DNA of 64,000 bases from NCBI RefSeq assembly GCF_014695385.1, contig NZ_JACJOD010000031.1, positions 186,001 through 250,000 on the forward strand. The letters are read 5' to 3'. The translations under genes were made by a program, and so were the position numbers. Positions 26,889 to 35,407 of the stretch are shown piece after piece. The notes beneath the pieces were generated by a model. The model was given only the letters and a program-made list of their open reading frames with translations, was not told where the DNA came from and ran no database searches. The stretch's first letter is position 1. The number at the start of each line of letters is the position of its first letter. This stretch comes from Trichocoleus sp. FACHB-46 (GTDB taxonomy: Bacteria; Cyanobacteriota; Cyanobacteriia; FACHB-46).

Positions 26889-27106
26889 GGTGGTTCGAAC
26901 CGTCACGTAACCAGTATTGGTTTCCAATTGTCATCATCTAATGACTCATGGGTGCAACTCATCAGCAAAGCAACTGACTTCTCTGCGCTGAATGATGGAT
27001 GTTTGGTTGCTCACCTTTTGATCCTCAACCACTGCCCAAAGCCGATAAATTCGATTGGCAGGCAGTGGCTAGATTGAGCCAGCCCTAGAGCTAGCAGCAG
27101 ATGCAG

Positions 27107-27841
27107 TTACTTGCTAACCAAGACTCCAATCTCTCGCTGAATTGGCAATACATCCAAAATGTCCGTTGTAGCGCAGTACTTCAGATCTTCATGGCAATTG
27201 AGACGGAGGAGACGTTGACCGTGGCTAGCGTGGTGCAGTAGTTCTAGTAAGCGGTCTTGCCATTGCGTATAAAGCGCGATCGCCGCAACCATTTCATCAT
27301 TGCCCGCCAACTCATCCAGCTTGGCTCCACTTTCCGTCCAGACCGTATGCGCGATCGCCCCAGCACAGACCGTATCTTCCAACGAATAACTACCTTCCCA
27401 ACCAGAACCCGCAATCCAGACCGTTTTTGGTTGTTGCGCTAGTAGATAATTAGCCACTGCGCGACGATTGATCAGCGCCCCCGCCAATACCGTCTTCGCC
27501 TTCTGCACCTTTTGCAGACACCGAGTGCCATTAGTCGTGCTGATGAACAACCGTCGCCCCTGAACGCGAGCAGCAGTGCAGTCCAACGGAGAGTTACCCA
27601 TATCGAACCCTTCCACCGTTGCACCGCCCCGCTCCCCAGCACGAATTCGCTGCTCAGCAGGCCATTGCTCACTCACTTGCAGCAACTCTGACAAGTCACT
27701 AAAAACTTGCACCGCCTCCGCACCCTCCGCCAAGGCCGTCGCCATTGTGCTGGTGGCTCGCAAGACATCAATCGCGATCGCGCAATCGGGAATTGCGTCA
27801 GACGGAACCAACTCAGGCGTGTGATAAACAAATAGCTTCAT
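27107..27841 (-). CDS. 2-phosphosulfolactate phosphatase family protein (ComB)
   Basis: The 244-residue protein has ComB hallmarks: '[20 protein letters not shown]' near the N-terminus, '[20 protein letters not shown]', and '[20 protein letters not shown]'. In methanogens ComB removes phosphate from 2-phosphosulfolactate in coenzyme M synthesis. Cyanobacteria do not make coenzyme M, so here the substrate is probably another phosphorylated acid, or sulfolactate metabolism. All signature blocks are intact. The ATG at 27841 is preferred to a TTG two codons upstream. Confidence 0.9.
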   Translation of the reverse strand: MKLFVYHTPELVPSDAIPDCAIAIDVLRATSTMATALAEGAEAVQVFSDLSELLQVSEQWPAEQRIRAGERGGATVEGFDMGNSPLDCTAARVQGRRLFISTTNGTRCLQKVQKAKTVLAGALINRRAVANYLLAQQPKTVWIAGSGWEGSYSLEDTVCAGAIAHTVWTESGAKLDELAGNDEMVAAIALYTQWQDRLLELLHHASHGQRLLRLNCHEDLKYCATTDILDVLPIQREIGVLVSK

Positions 27842-27987
27842 GATCAATCGGGCTACAAAACAAAGACGACGTGGCTTCTAATTTTTACCGTTTCTCTAGA
27901 GCACATTACAAGCCATTGGCTCAACTTCCCAAGCGAAGGCGTTAAGATGCCAAGGGTGTTCGAGATGAATTGTAAGGAGTTGATCAC

Positions 27988-28569
27988 ATGGCCCGCACCG
28001 CTTCTACCATGCTGGCACTAGGCACCCAAGCCCCAGATTTTCAGTTGCCCGATGTCGTGTCTGGTCAAACCATTTCCTTATCCACCTTTGCTGACAAACA
28101 AGCCCTACTCATCATGTTCATTTGTCAGCACTGCCCCTTTGTCAAGCACATTCAAGATCAACTCGCCCAACTCGGCCAAGACTACGCTACCCAAAACCTC
28201 AGCATCATCGCCATCAGCGCCAACGACGCCGAGAAATACCCCGACGACGGCCCCGACTCCCTCAAAACCATGGCCCAAACCCTTGGGTTCACCTTTCCCC
28301 TGTGCTACGACGAAACCCAAGCCACAGCCAAAGCCTACACCGCCGCCTGCACCCCCGACTTCTTCTTGTTTGACGCCAATCACCAGCTGATCTATCGTGG
28401 TCAACTCGACGACAGCCGCCCCGGAAACAACAAACCCGTCACAGGCCAAGACCTAAGAGCCGCGATCGACGCTGCCCTAGCCAACCAACCCATCAACCCC
28501 GACCAAACACCCAGCATCGGCTGCAACATCAAATGGAAACCAGGTAACGAACCCGCTTATTACGGTTAA
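27988..28569 (+). CDS. Thioredoxin-like / AhpC-TSA family protein
   Basis: The 193-residue protein shows an AhpC/thioredoxin fold: 'LGTQAPDFQLPDVVSGQ', then 'LLIMFICQHCPFVKHIQDQL', where CxxC (CQHC) is the likely redox pair, and 'AACTPDFFLFDANHQLIYRG' carrying the conserved TP of the fold. It is a probable cytoplasmic peroxiredoxin-like or disulfide-handling protein; the exact activity is unknown. A good ribosome-binding site (AAGGAG) precedes the ATG. A family A repeat lies 12 bases beyond the stop in the sense orientation. Confidence 0.9.
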   Translation: MARTASTMLALGTQAPDFQLPDVVSGQTISLSTFADKQALLIMFICQHCPFVKHIQDQLAQLGQDYATQNLSIIAISANDAEKYPDDGPDSLKTMAQTLGFTFPLCYDETQATAKAYTAACTPDFFLFDANHQLIYRGQLDDSRPGNNKPVTGQDLRAAIDAALANQPINPDQTPSIGCNIKWKPGNEPAYYG

Positions 28570-28581
28570 AGTCAAAAAGCC

Positions 28582-28658
28582 ACTTTTGGAGGGGGTCTGG
28601 GGAACGCAACCGTCCCTCAGCGGGGGTTTGGGGGCGCGTGACCCCAAGGGCTTGGATT
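28582..28658 (+). repeat. Dispersed structured repeat, family A, copy 2
   Basis: It starts CTTTTGGAGGGGGTCTGGGG and contains AACGCAACCGTCCC and TTTGGGGGCGCGTGACCCCAA. The first hairpin has one A-C mismatch, and the second retains a TTGGGG/CCCCAA stem. It lies just after the thioredoxin-like gene. Confidence 0.8.
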
Positions 28659-29061
28659 TAGTCAAAGGAATCTCATCAAACCCATTGATCTTTCACGCAG
28701 GGAAACCCCAACAGCCCCTCCATCGTCCACCAAACCATCAAATATTCCTATGAAAAATTATTCCTCAGGGTGCTTCATGAACCTTAGCATTAGACTCTCA
28801 CTCAAGACCCCAACCGCAAGCTGTAACATAGAAGGAACAGGTTAGACAGCGCAAAAATAAGACTTTGTCCCCTAAATCTGCTGCCCAGCGATCGCTAATA
28901 TTACCGAAACTCACTTCTAAGAATCCGTAAATTCCCGCTTTAGCTACATCCACCCGCCCTATCATCGTAGAGAGGAACAGCATCTTCACTGCTCCCTCTA
29001 GAGCCTCGGTTTTCTAGTTTTGAATTGCTGCTAATCCTACGTCCTATCCTAAAGATCCTTC
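28659..29061. other. Intergenic region upstream of the CRP-type regulator
   Basis: About 400 bases with no credible gene; a short minus-strand frame at 28798-28989 has no ribosome-binding site or recognisable product. It presumably carries the promoter of the regulator at 29062, but I could not pick out convincing -35/-10 elements. Confidence 0.35.
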
Positions 29062-29745
29062 ATGCAGACTGAAGCTTTTAACGAGCTTTTTCCTCTCTTT
29101 AACGCCGCCAACCCCGAAACCTTGGAATGGCTCATGTCCATTGCCACAGAACACGACTACCCAGCGGGCCGTGCGGTTTTAATGGAAGACGCTTGGGGTA
29201 ACGCGGTTTACTTTGTGGTTTCCGGTTGGGTGAAAGTGCGTCGTCACGCTGGAGAAGATGTGTTGACCTTGGCAATTTTGGGTCAAGGGGACTTCTTCGG
29301 TGAAATGGCCATCTTGGACGAATCTCCCCGCTCCACCGATGTCATCGCTCTCTCAGCCGTTCAGCTAATGAGCATCTCGGCCCAGCGATTTATCCAAACC
29401 TTATTCAAAGACTCCCAGCTTCACCATCGCATGCTGCAACTGATGGTCCGACGGCTGCGGCAAACCAACATCCGGTTTCAAATGCGGCATCAGCCTCCTG
29501 CCGTCAAACTCGCTAATACCCTTGTTTCTCTAGGCGAAAATTACGGTCAAGCCTCCAACAAAGGCACCGAAATCTTCAATATCCCATTCCAAGACTTGGC
29601 CGACGTAGCTGACATTGGGGTAGAAGAAACCGCCAAGATTATGGAAAAACTCAATGACAAAGGGTGGATCAAAATTGACTCAGCGAACCAAGTGGTTCAT
29701 TTGGTGCATCAGAAACAACTGGCCCATCTAGCTGGCAAAGCCTAA
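29062..29745 (+). CDS. CRP/FNR-family transcriptional regulator
   Basis: The 227-residue protein has an N-terminal cyclic-nucleotide-binding beta-roll containing 'FFGEMAILDESPRSTDVIAL', where the Glu and the Arg-Ser pair match the cAMP phosphate-binding site of CRP. A dimerisation helix and a C-terminal winged helix follow ('FQDLADVADIGVEETAKIME'). It therefore looks able to bind a cyclic nucleotide, unlike NtcA. Targets are unknown. The M61 peptidase lies 117 bases downstream in the same direction. No iron-sulfur cysteines are present, arguing against an FNR-type oxygen sensor. Confidence 0.92.
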   Translation: MQTEAFNELFPLFNAANPETLEWLMSIATEHDYPAGRAVLMEDAWGNAVYFVVSGWVKVRRHAGEDVLTLAILGQGDFFGEMAILDESPRSTDVIALSAVQLMSISAQRFIQTLFKDSQLHHRMLQLMVRRLRQTNIRFQMRHQPPAVKLANTLVSLGENYGQASNKGTEIFNIPFQDLADVADIGVEETAKIMEKLNDKGWIKIDSANQVVHLVHQKQLAHLAGKA

Positions 29746-29862
29746 ACCGCCAAATTTTGCAGAATGACCTACCCTGAAGGGATGGGTTGAGTAATGCCTT
29801 AGGCTCGCTAGAGCTGCTAGCTCAAACCCTTGCTGACACTTCTTGCTGCTTAACTATCCACT

Positions 29863-31650
29863 ATGACTGAAGCGACGCAGACGCGCCCTAGCAACCCACC
29901 CCGCACCAACCTGGAGATTCGCTACCAGGTAGCAATGCCCAACCCTCAAACCCACTTGTTTGAAGTCACCTTGCAAGTACAAGGATGGACCTCAGCAGTT
30001 TTGGACCTGAAGCTACCCGTCTGGACTCCGGGTTCTTACTTGGTGCGTGAGTATGCTAAACATCTGCAAAACTTTAACGCAGCAGGTCAAAACGCTTTAC
30101 CTTGGCGCAAAGTCAGCAAAAACCATTGGCAAGTAGACACCCTAGGACAATCTGAAATCACCGTTCGCTATCGCGTCTTTGCCAACGAGCTATCTGTCCG
30201 CACAAACCATCTAGACAGTACCCACGGCTACTTTAATGGTGCGGCGCTGTTCTTTTACGTCCCTGGGTTTGAGCAACAGCCAATTCAAGTTGCGATCGCC
30301 ACTCCCTATCCCAACTGGCAAGTCACCACGCCACTTCCAAGCGTCCCAGGCCAAGCCAATACCTTCTACGCCGCTGATTTTGACACCTTAGTTGATAGCC
30401 CGTTTGAAATTGGCACCCATACCCTGTACGAATTTGAAGCCCAGGGTAAGCCTCATCAACTCGCGATTTGGGGCCAAGGCAACACAGACCCTGAGCGGAT
30501 TATTCAGGACACACAAAAGATTATCGACGTAGAAGCTAAGCTATTTGGTGGCTTACCTTACGACTCCTACCTGTTTTTGCTGCATTTGTCCCCTCAAGGC
30601 AACGGCGGATTAGAGCACAAAAACGCTTGTTCGCTCAACTATCCTCGCTTTGGCTTCCGCGCGAAAGAGAAGTATCAGCGGTTCATGCAGTTGGTAGCGC
30701 ACGAATTCTTCCATTTGTGGAACGTCAAGCGGATTCGGCCCAAGGCGCTAGAAGTATTTGACTACGAGCAGGAAAACTACACCACCTCGCTCTGGTTTAG
30801 CGAAGGTACCACCAGCTACTACGACCTTAACATTCCCTTCCGTGCAGGCATCTACGACGCCAAGACCCTGCTGGGCAACTTAAGCAAAGAAATTACCCGC
30901 CTGCAAACCACACCTGGTCGGCAAGTACAGCCTGCTAGTGAATCCAGCTTTGATGCCTGGATCAAGCTGTATCGCCCCGATGCCAACAGTGCCAACTCGC
31001 AAATCTCCTATTACCTCAAAGGCGAAATGGTGTCATTCTTGCTGGATCTGCTGATTCGGCAACGGCATGGTAACCAGCGATCGCTCGACGACGTGCTGCG
31101 ACAAATGTGGCAACAGTTTGGCAAAGACGAAATTGGTTTCACACCAGAGCAGCTAAAAGCTACCTTAGAAACCGTCGCCGACACCGATTTATCTGACTTC
31201 TTCACCCGCTACATCGACGGCACCGAAGAACTCCCCTTTGATACCTTCCTAGAACCCTTTGGCCTGCGCCTACAAGCTGAGGGCGACAACGACGATCAAC
31301 CGCCATTCGTAGGGTTAACCGTCAAAACTGAAAATAGCCGCGAACTGATCAAGTTTGTCGAGACAGGTTCACCTGCTCAACAAGCAGGGATTGATGCTGG
31401 AGACGAATTATTGGCGATCAACGGCTTCCGGATTAGCACCGATCAACTGAGCGATCGCCTTAAAGACTATCAACCCGGACAAAGCGTCGAGATTACCCAC
31501 TTCCATCAAGACGAGCTACGCAGCAGCACCGTTACCTTAGCGGCACCCCGCCCTACCCGTTACCAGATTGTCGCAGTTGAAAACCCCTCAGCCACTCAAG
31601 AACAAAACTTTGCGAGTTGGTTAGGAGTTCCACTCAAAGCGATCGCCTAG
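29863..31650 (+). CDS. M61-family metallopeptidase (glycyl aminopeptidase-like) with PDZ domain
   Basis: The 595-residue protein has an N-terminal beta domain, then a gluzincin core with HEFFH (residues 280-284) in 'QLVAHEFFHLWNVKRIRPKA', 'GNGGLEHKN' ahead of it as the exopeptidase-type element, and a downstream Glu in 'WFSEGTTSYYDLN' as the third zinc ligand. A PDZ domain occupies about residues 485-570 ('ETGSPAQQAGIDAGDELLAI'). M61 enzymes remove N-terminal glycine or alanine. There is no signal peptide, so it is probably cytoplasmic. All catalytic residues are intact. Confidence 0.93.
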   Translation: MTEATQTRPSNPPRTNLEIRYQVAMPNPQTHLFEVTLQVQGWTSAVLDLKLPVWTPGSYLVREYAKHLQNFNAAGQNALPWRKVSKNHWQVDTLGQSEITVRYRVFANELSVRTNHLDSTHGYFNGAALFFYVPGFEQQPIQVAIATPYPNWQVTTPLPSVPGQANTFYAADFDTLVDSPFEIGTHTLYEFEAQGKPHQLAIWGQGNTDPERIIQDTQKIIDVEAKLFGGLPYDSYLFLLHLSPQGNGGLEHKNACSLNYPRFGFRAKEKYQRFMQLVAHEFFHLWNVKRIRPKALEVFDYEQENYTTSLWFSEGTTSYYDLNIPFRAGIYDAKTLLGNLSKEITRLQTTPGRQVQPASESSFDAWIKLYRPDANSANSQISYYLKGEMVSFLLDLLIRQRHGNQRSLDDVLRQMWQQFGKDEIGFTPEQLKATLETVADTDLSDFFTRYIDGTEELPFDTFLEPFGLRLQAEGDNDDQPPFVGLTVKTENSRELIKFVETGSPAQQAGIDAGDELLAINGFRISTDQLSDRLKDYQPGQSVEITHFHQDELRSSTVTLAAPRPTRYQIVAVENPSATQEQNFASWLGVPLKAIA

Positions 31651-31774
31651 CTCAATCCCAGAACTCATTAAGAAGCACATCAACTCCTTCAGCGTCTCAG
31701 GAGTTGTATGTTAGCGTGAGGGCAAGCATTTGATGTTTGTCCACTTCTTGACGCTTCCCGATGGGAGGGAAACT

Positions 31775-32254
31775 ATGCCGACTCAACCGCCCCCATCCAT
31801 TACCCCTCGCCAGATGAATCTGTTGCGAGCTGTGGCTTCAATGGCTTGGTCTGACGGCCACCTGGCTACCGAAGAAATTGACCTCATGCTCGACCAATTC
31901 AGCCGCCTGTTTGCCAACGACCCTAAACAGCAGCAGAGATTGCAACAGGAATTGCGAGACTATCTACTTCAAAACATTCCCCTAGAAGAGATCATCCCAA
32001 AACTCGATCGGCAGGAAGAACGCGAATTAGTGCTACGCCTAGGTTACGAAGTCATCCGCTCCAGCGCTCGCACCCCCAACGAACCGGAAATCAACGAAGA
32101 AGAAGCCAAAGCCTACGAACGCCTAAAAAGCCTACTAAACCTGTCACCCGACGCCGTCCAGCGAGTTGAAGCCGAAGCCCAAACCAGCCTCGAAACCCAA
32201 GATGGCATTGTCGAGCTGTTAGTCGTGCAAATTCAGCACTTTATTAATGGGTAA
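31775..32254 (+). CDS. TerB-like all-helical protein
   Basis: The 159-residue product is helical. The segment 'NLLRAVASMAWSDGHLATEE' has the acidic D-G-x-x-x-x-E-E pattern of TerB-family domains, which bind metal or act as scaffolds. The start at 31775 has a strong GGGAGG about seven bases upstream; the frame extends upstream without a better site. TerB proteins are named from tellurite-resistance operons, but single copies like this are widespread in cyanobacteria without a proven role. A family B repeat begins four bases after the stop codon. Confidence 0.82.
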   Translation: MPTQPPPSITPRQMNLLRAVASMAWSDGHLATEEIDLMLDQFSRLFANDPKQQQRLQQELRDYLLQNIPLEEIIPKLDRQEERELVLRLGYEVIRSSARTPNEPEINEEEAKAYERLKSLLNLSPDAVQRVEAEAQTSLETQDGIVELLVVQIQHFING

Positions 32255-32257
32255 AGA

Positions 32258-32304
32258 ACCTAACCCCCCAGCTCCCTTCCCTAGAGGGAAGGGGAGCCAG
32301 AAGT
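32258..32304 (+). repeat. Dispersed hairpin repeat, family B, copy 1
   Basis: AACCTAACCCCCCAGC leads into CTCCCTTCCCT, paired with AGGGAAGGGGAG across a two-base loop with one bulged G. It begins immediately after the TerB-like stop codon and is followed 46 bases later by a family A copy. Confidence 0.78.
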
Positions 32305-32350
32305 TAAGAGGTAAGACCCCAAGCCTCGAAACACTACCGTCACGTTCGTT

Positions 32351-32433
32351 TAGAGAGGGTCTGGGGGACGCAACCGTCCCTCAGCGGGGATTGGGGAGCG
32401 AGTGCCCCCAAGGCGCGGATTTCTCAAAGATAT
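32351..32433 (+). repeat. Dispersed structured repeat, family A, copy 3
   Basis: It contains GGGACGCAACCGTCCC (perfect 6-bp stem) and a TTGGGG/CCCCAA stem. With family B copy 1 it forms a 176-base B-then-A module between the convergent TerB-like and nadA genes. The order and orientation match those at 55974-56138. Confidence 0.8.
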
Positions 32434-32451
32434 TTAACTAAAGAAAGACGT

Positions 32452-33423
32452 TTAACTCATCTCCAGCATCCGCTGAATCGGACGCAGTGCTCTTACCCGC
32501 ACATCTTCCGGTAACGTAATCTCCGGCGATCGCTGCTTCATCGCCAAATACAACTTCTCCAGCGTATTCAACCGCATGTGAGGGCATTCATTGCAGGCAC
32601 AATTATTCATGGGCGGTGCAGGAATAAACCGCTTGTGAGGGGCTTGCTTCTCCATTTGGTGAATAATCCCCGGTTCCGTCGCCACAATAAAAGCTTGGCG
32701 ATCGCTTTGCTCTGCGTACTTCAGCAACGCCGTCGTCGAGCCAATGTATTGAGCACGACGCAGCACCGCAGGTTCACATTCTGGGTGAGCAATCACTTCC
32801 GCGTCGGGATGCGCCATCTGCAACTGCACAATCTTCTTCTCAGAAAAAGTTTCGTGTACCATGCAGCTCCCTTGCCACAACACCAAATCTCGCCCGGTTT
32901 GCTCCATCACATAACGACCTAAGTTGCGATCGGGTGCAAAAATGATCGGTTGGTCTTCCGGGATTTGGCGCACAATCTTGACCGCATTGGAGCTAGTGCA
33001 GATGATGTCGCTCATCGCCTTAATCTCAGCAGTGCAGTTAATGTAAGACACCACCAAATGATTCGGGTGAGCTGCTTTGAACTCGGCAAAAGCTTGGGGT
33101 GGACAACTGTCTGCCAAGGAGCAACCCGCATCTAAGTCGGGCAGCAACACCAACTTGTTAGGGTTGAGAATTTTGGCAGTTTCCGCCATGAAGTGAACGC
33201 CCGCAAACACAATCACATCGGCATCAGTTTGGGCGGCTTGTTGCGAGAGGCCCAGTGAATCCCCTAAGTAGTCGGCGACATCCTGGATGTCTGGGTCTTG
33301 GTAGTAGTGAGCCAGAATAATCGCGTTCAGTTCTTGCTTCAGCGCTTGAATCGCTGCGAACAAGTCTTGGGGAAAAGCGGTGGATGGGTTGGAGCGTTGC
33401 TGAGGAAGGGCAGTGGTAAACAC
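32452..33423 (-). CDS. nadA: Quinolinate synthase NadA
   Basis: The 323-residue enzyme condenses iminoaspartate with dihydroxyacetone phosphate to quinolinate in de novo NAD synthesis. It has three 4Fe-4S ligand regions: '[13 protein letters not shown]', '[15 protein letters not shown]' and '[20 protein letters not shown]'. '[20 protein letters not shown]' is the usual N-terminal core. The GTG at 33423 gives the N-terminus FTTALPQ, similar to other cyanobacterial NadA proteins; an upstream TTG at 33447 is less likely. Its promoter region carries an unusual palindrome (listed separately). nadB is not in the window. Confidence 0.95.
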   Translation of the reverse strand: MFTTALPQQRSNPSTAFPQDLFAAIQALKQELNAIILAHYYQDPDIQDVADYLGDSLGLSQQAAQTDADVIVFAGVHFMAETAKILNPNKLVLLPDLDAGCSLADSCPPQAFAEFKAAHPNHLVVSYINCTAEIKAMSDIICTSSNAVKIVRQIPEDQPIIFAPDRNLGRYVMEQTGRDLVLWQGSCMVHETFSEKKIVQLQMAHPDAEVIAHPECEPAVLRRAQYIGSTTALLKYAEQSDRQAFIVATEPGIIHQMEKQAPHKRFIPAPPMNNCACNECPHMRLNTLEKLYLAMKQRSPEITLPEDVRVRALRPIQRMLEMS

Positions 33424-33454
33424 AGTTGCAAGCCGCCTAGAGTGCAAAGAAGTG

Positions 33455-33486
33455 TGAAGTATCCTTCCTATTGTACTTCAATTATA
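33455..33486 (-). promoter_or_regulatory. nadA -10 element and overlapping palindrome
   Basis: On the minus strand, TATAAT (33481-33486) lies about 58 bases before the GTG start. Directly downstream, TGAAGTA and TACTTCA (33455-33461 and 33474-33480) form a 7-base inverted repeat with a 12-base spacer, placed where transcription would begin. This is the position expected of a repressor operator. No good -35 hexamer is seen. Confidence 0.5.
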
Positions 33487-33744
33487 GTGTTTTTCACCAA
33501 AAAGCACAGGATTGTGGCTAAATTTCAGCAATACTGAGAGCAACTTCTATAAAACATCAAGAAAGTTCCCCACTAACAAATAATACTTCTGTTCAAAGAT
33601 AAAAGGTTTTGATGAGGATATCAGGATACATACTTCACCCACCAGGGTAATGTCGCAGTTAAGCCACGTCCAACATACTTGAAGAAGTTTGCTAACGTGC
33701 CGTCTGCTAGAGCAATTAACTGACTTTAAGAGGAGTTACAGTTG

Positions 33745-34809
33745 ATGGAGCCAGCGATTTCTCTCGTTCTACAAGCATTAGCTATTGGTGCTCAAGATGT
33801 TGTCAAAGATGTTGCTAGTAATGAGACGCGGCATCTTTATGATTGGCTAAAATCACGTATTCAGGAGAAATGGGTTGGTAAGCCTGATGCAAAGACTATT
33901 CTGAAGGCATACGAAGAAGACTCTGAGTCGTTATCAAAAGAGGTCCTTGCCCAAAAGTTGAAAGAGTCAGGTATTCATCAAGATAAAGACGTTCGTCGAC
34001 AAGCAGAACTCTTGATTCAGCAAGCAAACTCCTCAACCAACATAGCAGGTTCTCAAATTGAAACGAAAAATGACTATAGTAGACGTAACTCTAATGGGGA
34101 TACTCAAGTTGCAACGGAAGGAGCAAGAGTTTCCAAACATAAAGTACTTAGTCTTGGACGTGCCTCCATTAATGAAGGAACACATTATGAGACGACTCAC
34201 AACTATAAACAAACTAAGCTTGCCGTATTATTTGGGCTTCTTACATTAGCTTTGGCTGGCATCATTTTCTACTTGATTAAAACCGAAAAGATTGAAATAC
34301 CAGGATTAACCACGCCTCCTTCCGAGAAAACGCCTCCAGGCTCTTTGTCTCCCTCTCCTTCAATGCCAGCATATACAAGTTCTTCGCCATCCAGTGCTTT
34401 ATCATCAGCACTAGTATCGGCTTCAGCATCCAATCAGGTTAATGAGTGTAGAGAGCTTTATACTGCTATCAAAAGAATGGAATCCGATCTTAATAGCCTT
34501 AATACAGAGAAAGAAGCAGGCCAGCCCGCTCAGGGAAATCAATTGGCTGACACTTTAGATCAATCCATTGGCTCAATACAATCACTAAGCTTAAGCGATG
34601 AGAAGCTAATAGAATACCAAAGACAGTTTACTACTTTATTCCGAGAAATAAGTCAATCATCCAGAACGTTAGCACAGGCTTCTCAATCATCAAACGCAAT
34701 AGATGCTGCTTATACCATACAGGCTCTCACAAATCTCAATGTGTATTTTCGGGAATATCAATCATTAGCAGTCGAGTATAGTCAATTTTGCCAAAGTATC
34801 GATAAGTGA
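33745..34809 (+). CDS. Single-pass membrane protein with N-terminal helical, effector-associated-like domain
   Basis: 354 residues. Residues 1-93 are helical ('AIGAQDVVKDVASNETRHLY', 'LKESGIHQDKDVRRQAELLI') and resemble, from memory, the N-terminal domain placed ahead of NLR-like, CHAT and other signalling proteins in cyanobacteria and actinobacteria. Residues 95-155 are Asn/Thr/Ser/Gly-rich with short alternating strands, reminiscent of amyloid-like signalling or beta-solenoid stretches. One membrane helix follows (159-178), then a Pro/Ser-rich spacer and a helical C-terminal domain (about 240-354). The ATG has AGGAG upstream. The gene looks more AT-rich than its neighbours. The domain similarity is an impression, not a search result. 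Confidence 0.65.
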   Translation: MEPAISLVLQALAIGAQDVVKDVASNETRHLYDWLKSRIQEKWVGKPDAKTILKAYEEDSESLSKEVLAQKLKESGIHQDKDVRRQAELLIQQANSSTNIAGSQIETKNDYSRRNSNGDTQVATEGARVSKHKVLSLGRASINEGTHYETTHNYKQTKLAVLFGLLTLALAGIIFYLIKTEKIEIPGLTTPPSEKTPPGSLSPSPSMPAYTSSSPSSALSSALVSASASNQVNECRELYTAIKRMESDLNSLNTEKEAGQPAQGNQLADTLDQSIGSIQSLSLSDEKLIEYQRQFTTLFREISQSSRTLAQASQSSNAIDAAYTIQALTNLNVYFREYQSLAVEYSQFCQSIDK

Positions 34810-35105
34810 ATGTGAAAAGCTGCTCATTTGGTGTGTGAGAACGTAAGTTATTAGCGTGTTATCTAGCAAAGCTACAATTTTCTCAAAGCAGATAAGTGAA
34901 AGTCAGAAATCTTAAAACTTAAGTAACTTAAATCTGCAATTCTCTCACTTTTTAATGATCTTGAGAGACTGAGATCATGTTTTTTTGACCTATTTTGACC
35001 TAGATTGTCAGCATTAGGATGAACAGCCAGAGAGTGATGTTGCAGAGGGTAAATTAGAAGCATTAGCTCAAGAGGTGAGTTAAACAGCAGGCTTTCAAAC
35101 TGTCC
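34810..35105. other. Non-coding or decayed sequence
   Basis: No intact gene is visible. From about 35020 a short frame reads 'DEQPESDVAEGKLEALAQEV' before a stop at 35079, which looks like the remnant of a coding sequence. The next short frame follows directly. Confidence 0.35.
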
Positions 35106-35378
35106 GTGAGGGATTGCCCTGCATTGGTGATAAGTGCCATCATTGAATCTTTGCAAAGTTCTCCTAGTCCTTTATCTGAGTGCTCCAGTGCGATTAGGCA
35201 AATGCGAGGTTTACTAAAAACAGACCAGCCAGCACCAACAGATGCAGAAGTGGCTGCAATGCTAGAAGAGAAACGGTCGGAGAAATATCTTCAAGTGAGA
35301 GTTCCGATTTCCCAACTCTGTCCTAAAGTCCTGTTAAAACGCCCAATGCTTGCCTATCCTGGAAAAGGGTTGTTTTAG
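35106..35378 (+). pseudogene. Possible decayed antitoxin-like gene
   Basis: The frame opens at a GTG without a ribosome-binding site. Its middle part, 'MRGLLKTDQPAPTDAEVAAM' followed by 'LEEKRSEKYLQ', resembles the C-terminal end of antitoxin-type proteins common in cyanobacteria, which normally stop at about this point. Here the frame runs on for 26 unrelated residues. No PIN or other toxin gene follows. I read it as the remnant of a lost toxin-antitoxin pair; a real short gene is possible. Confidence 0.35.
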
Positions 35379-35407
35379 TCAACCCCTAGCGACGAAAAGG
35401 AATAGGC

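Noticed and set aside
28105-28449. Gly/Val-rich minus-strand frame inside the thioredoxin-like gene
   Set aside because: A shadow created by biased third-position C use in the real gene.
33745-35378. A full defence island
   Set aside because: Only one candidate signalling protein and a decayed antitoxin-like frame are present; no nuclease, NTPase or toxin partner lies nearby.
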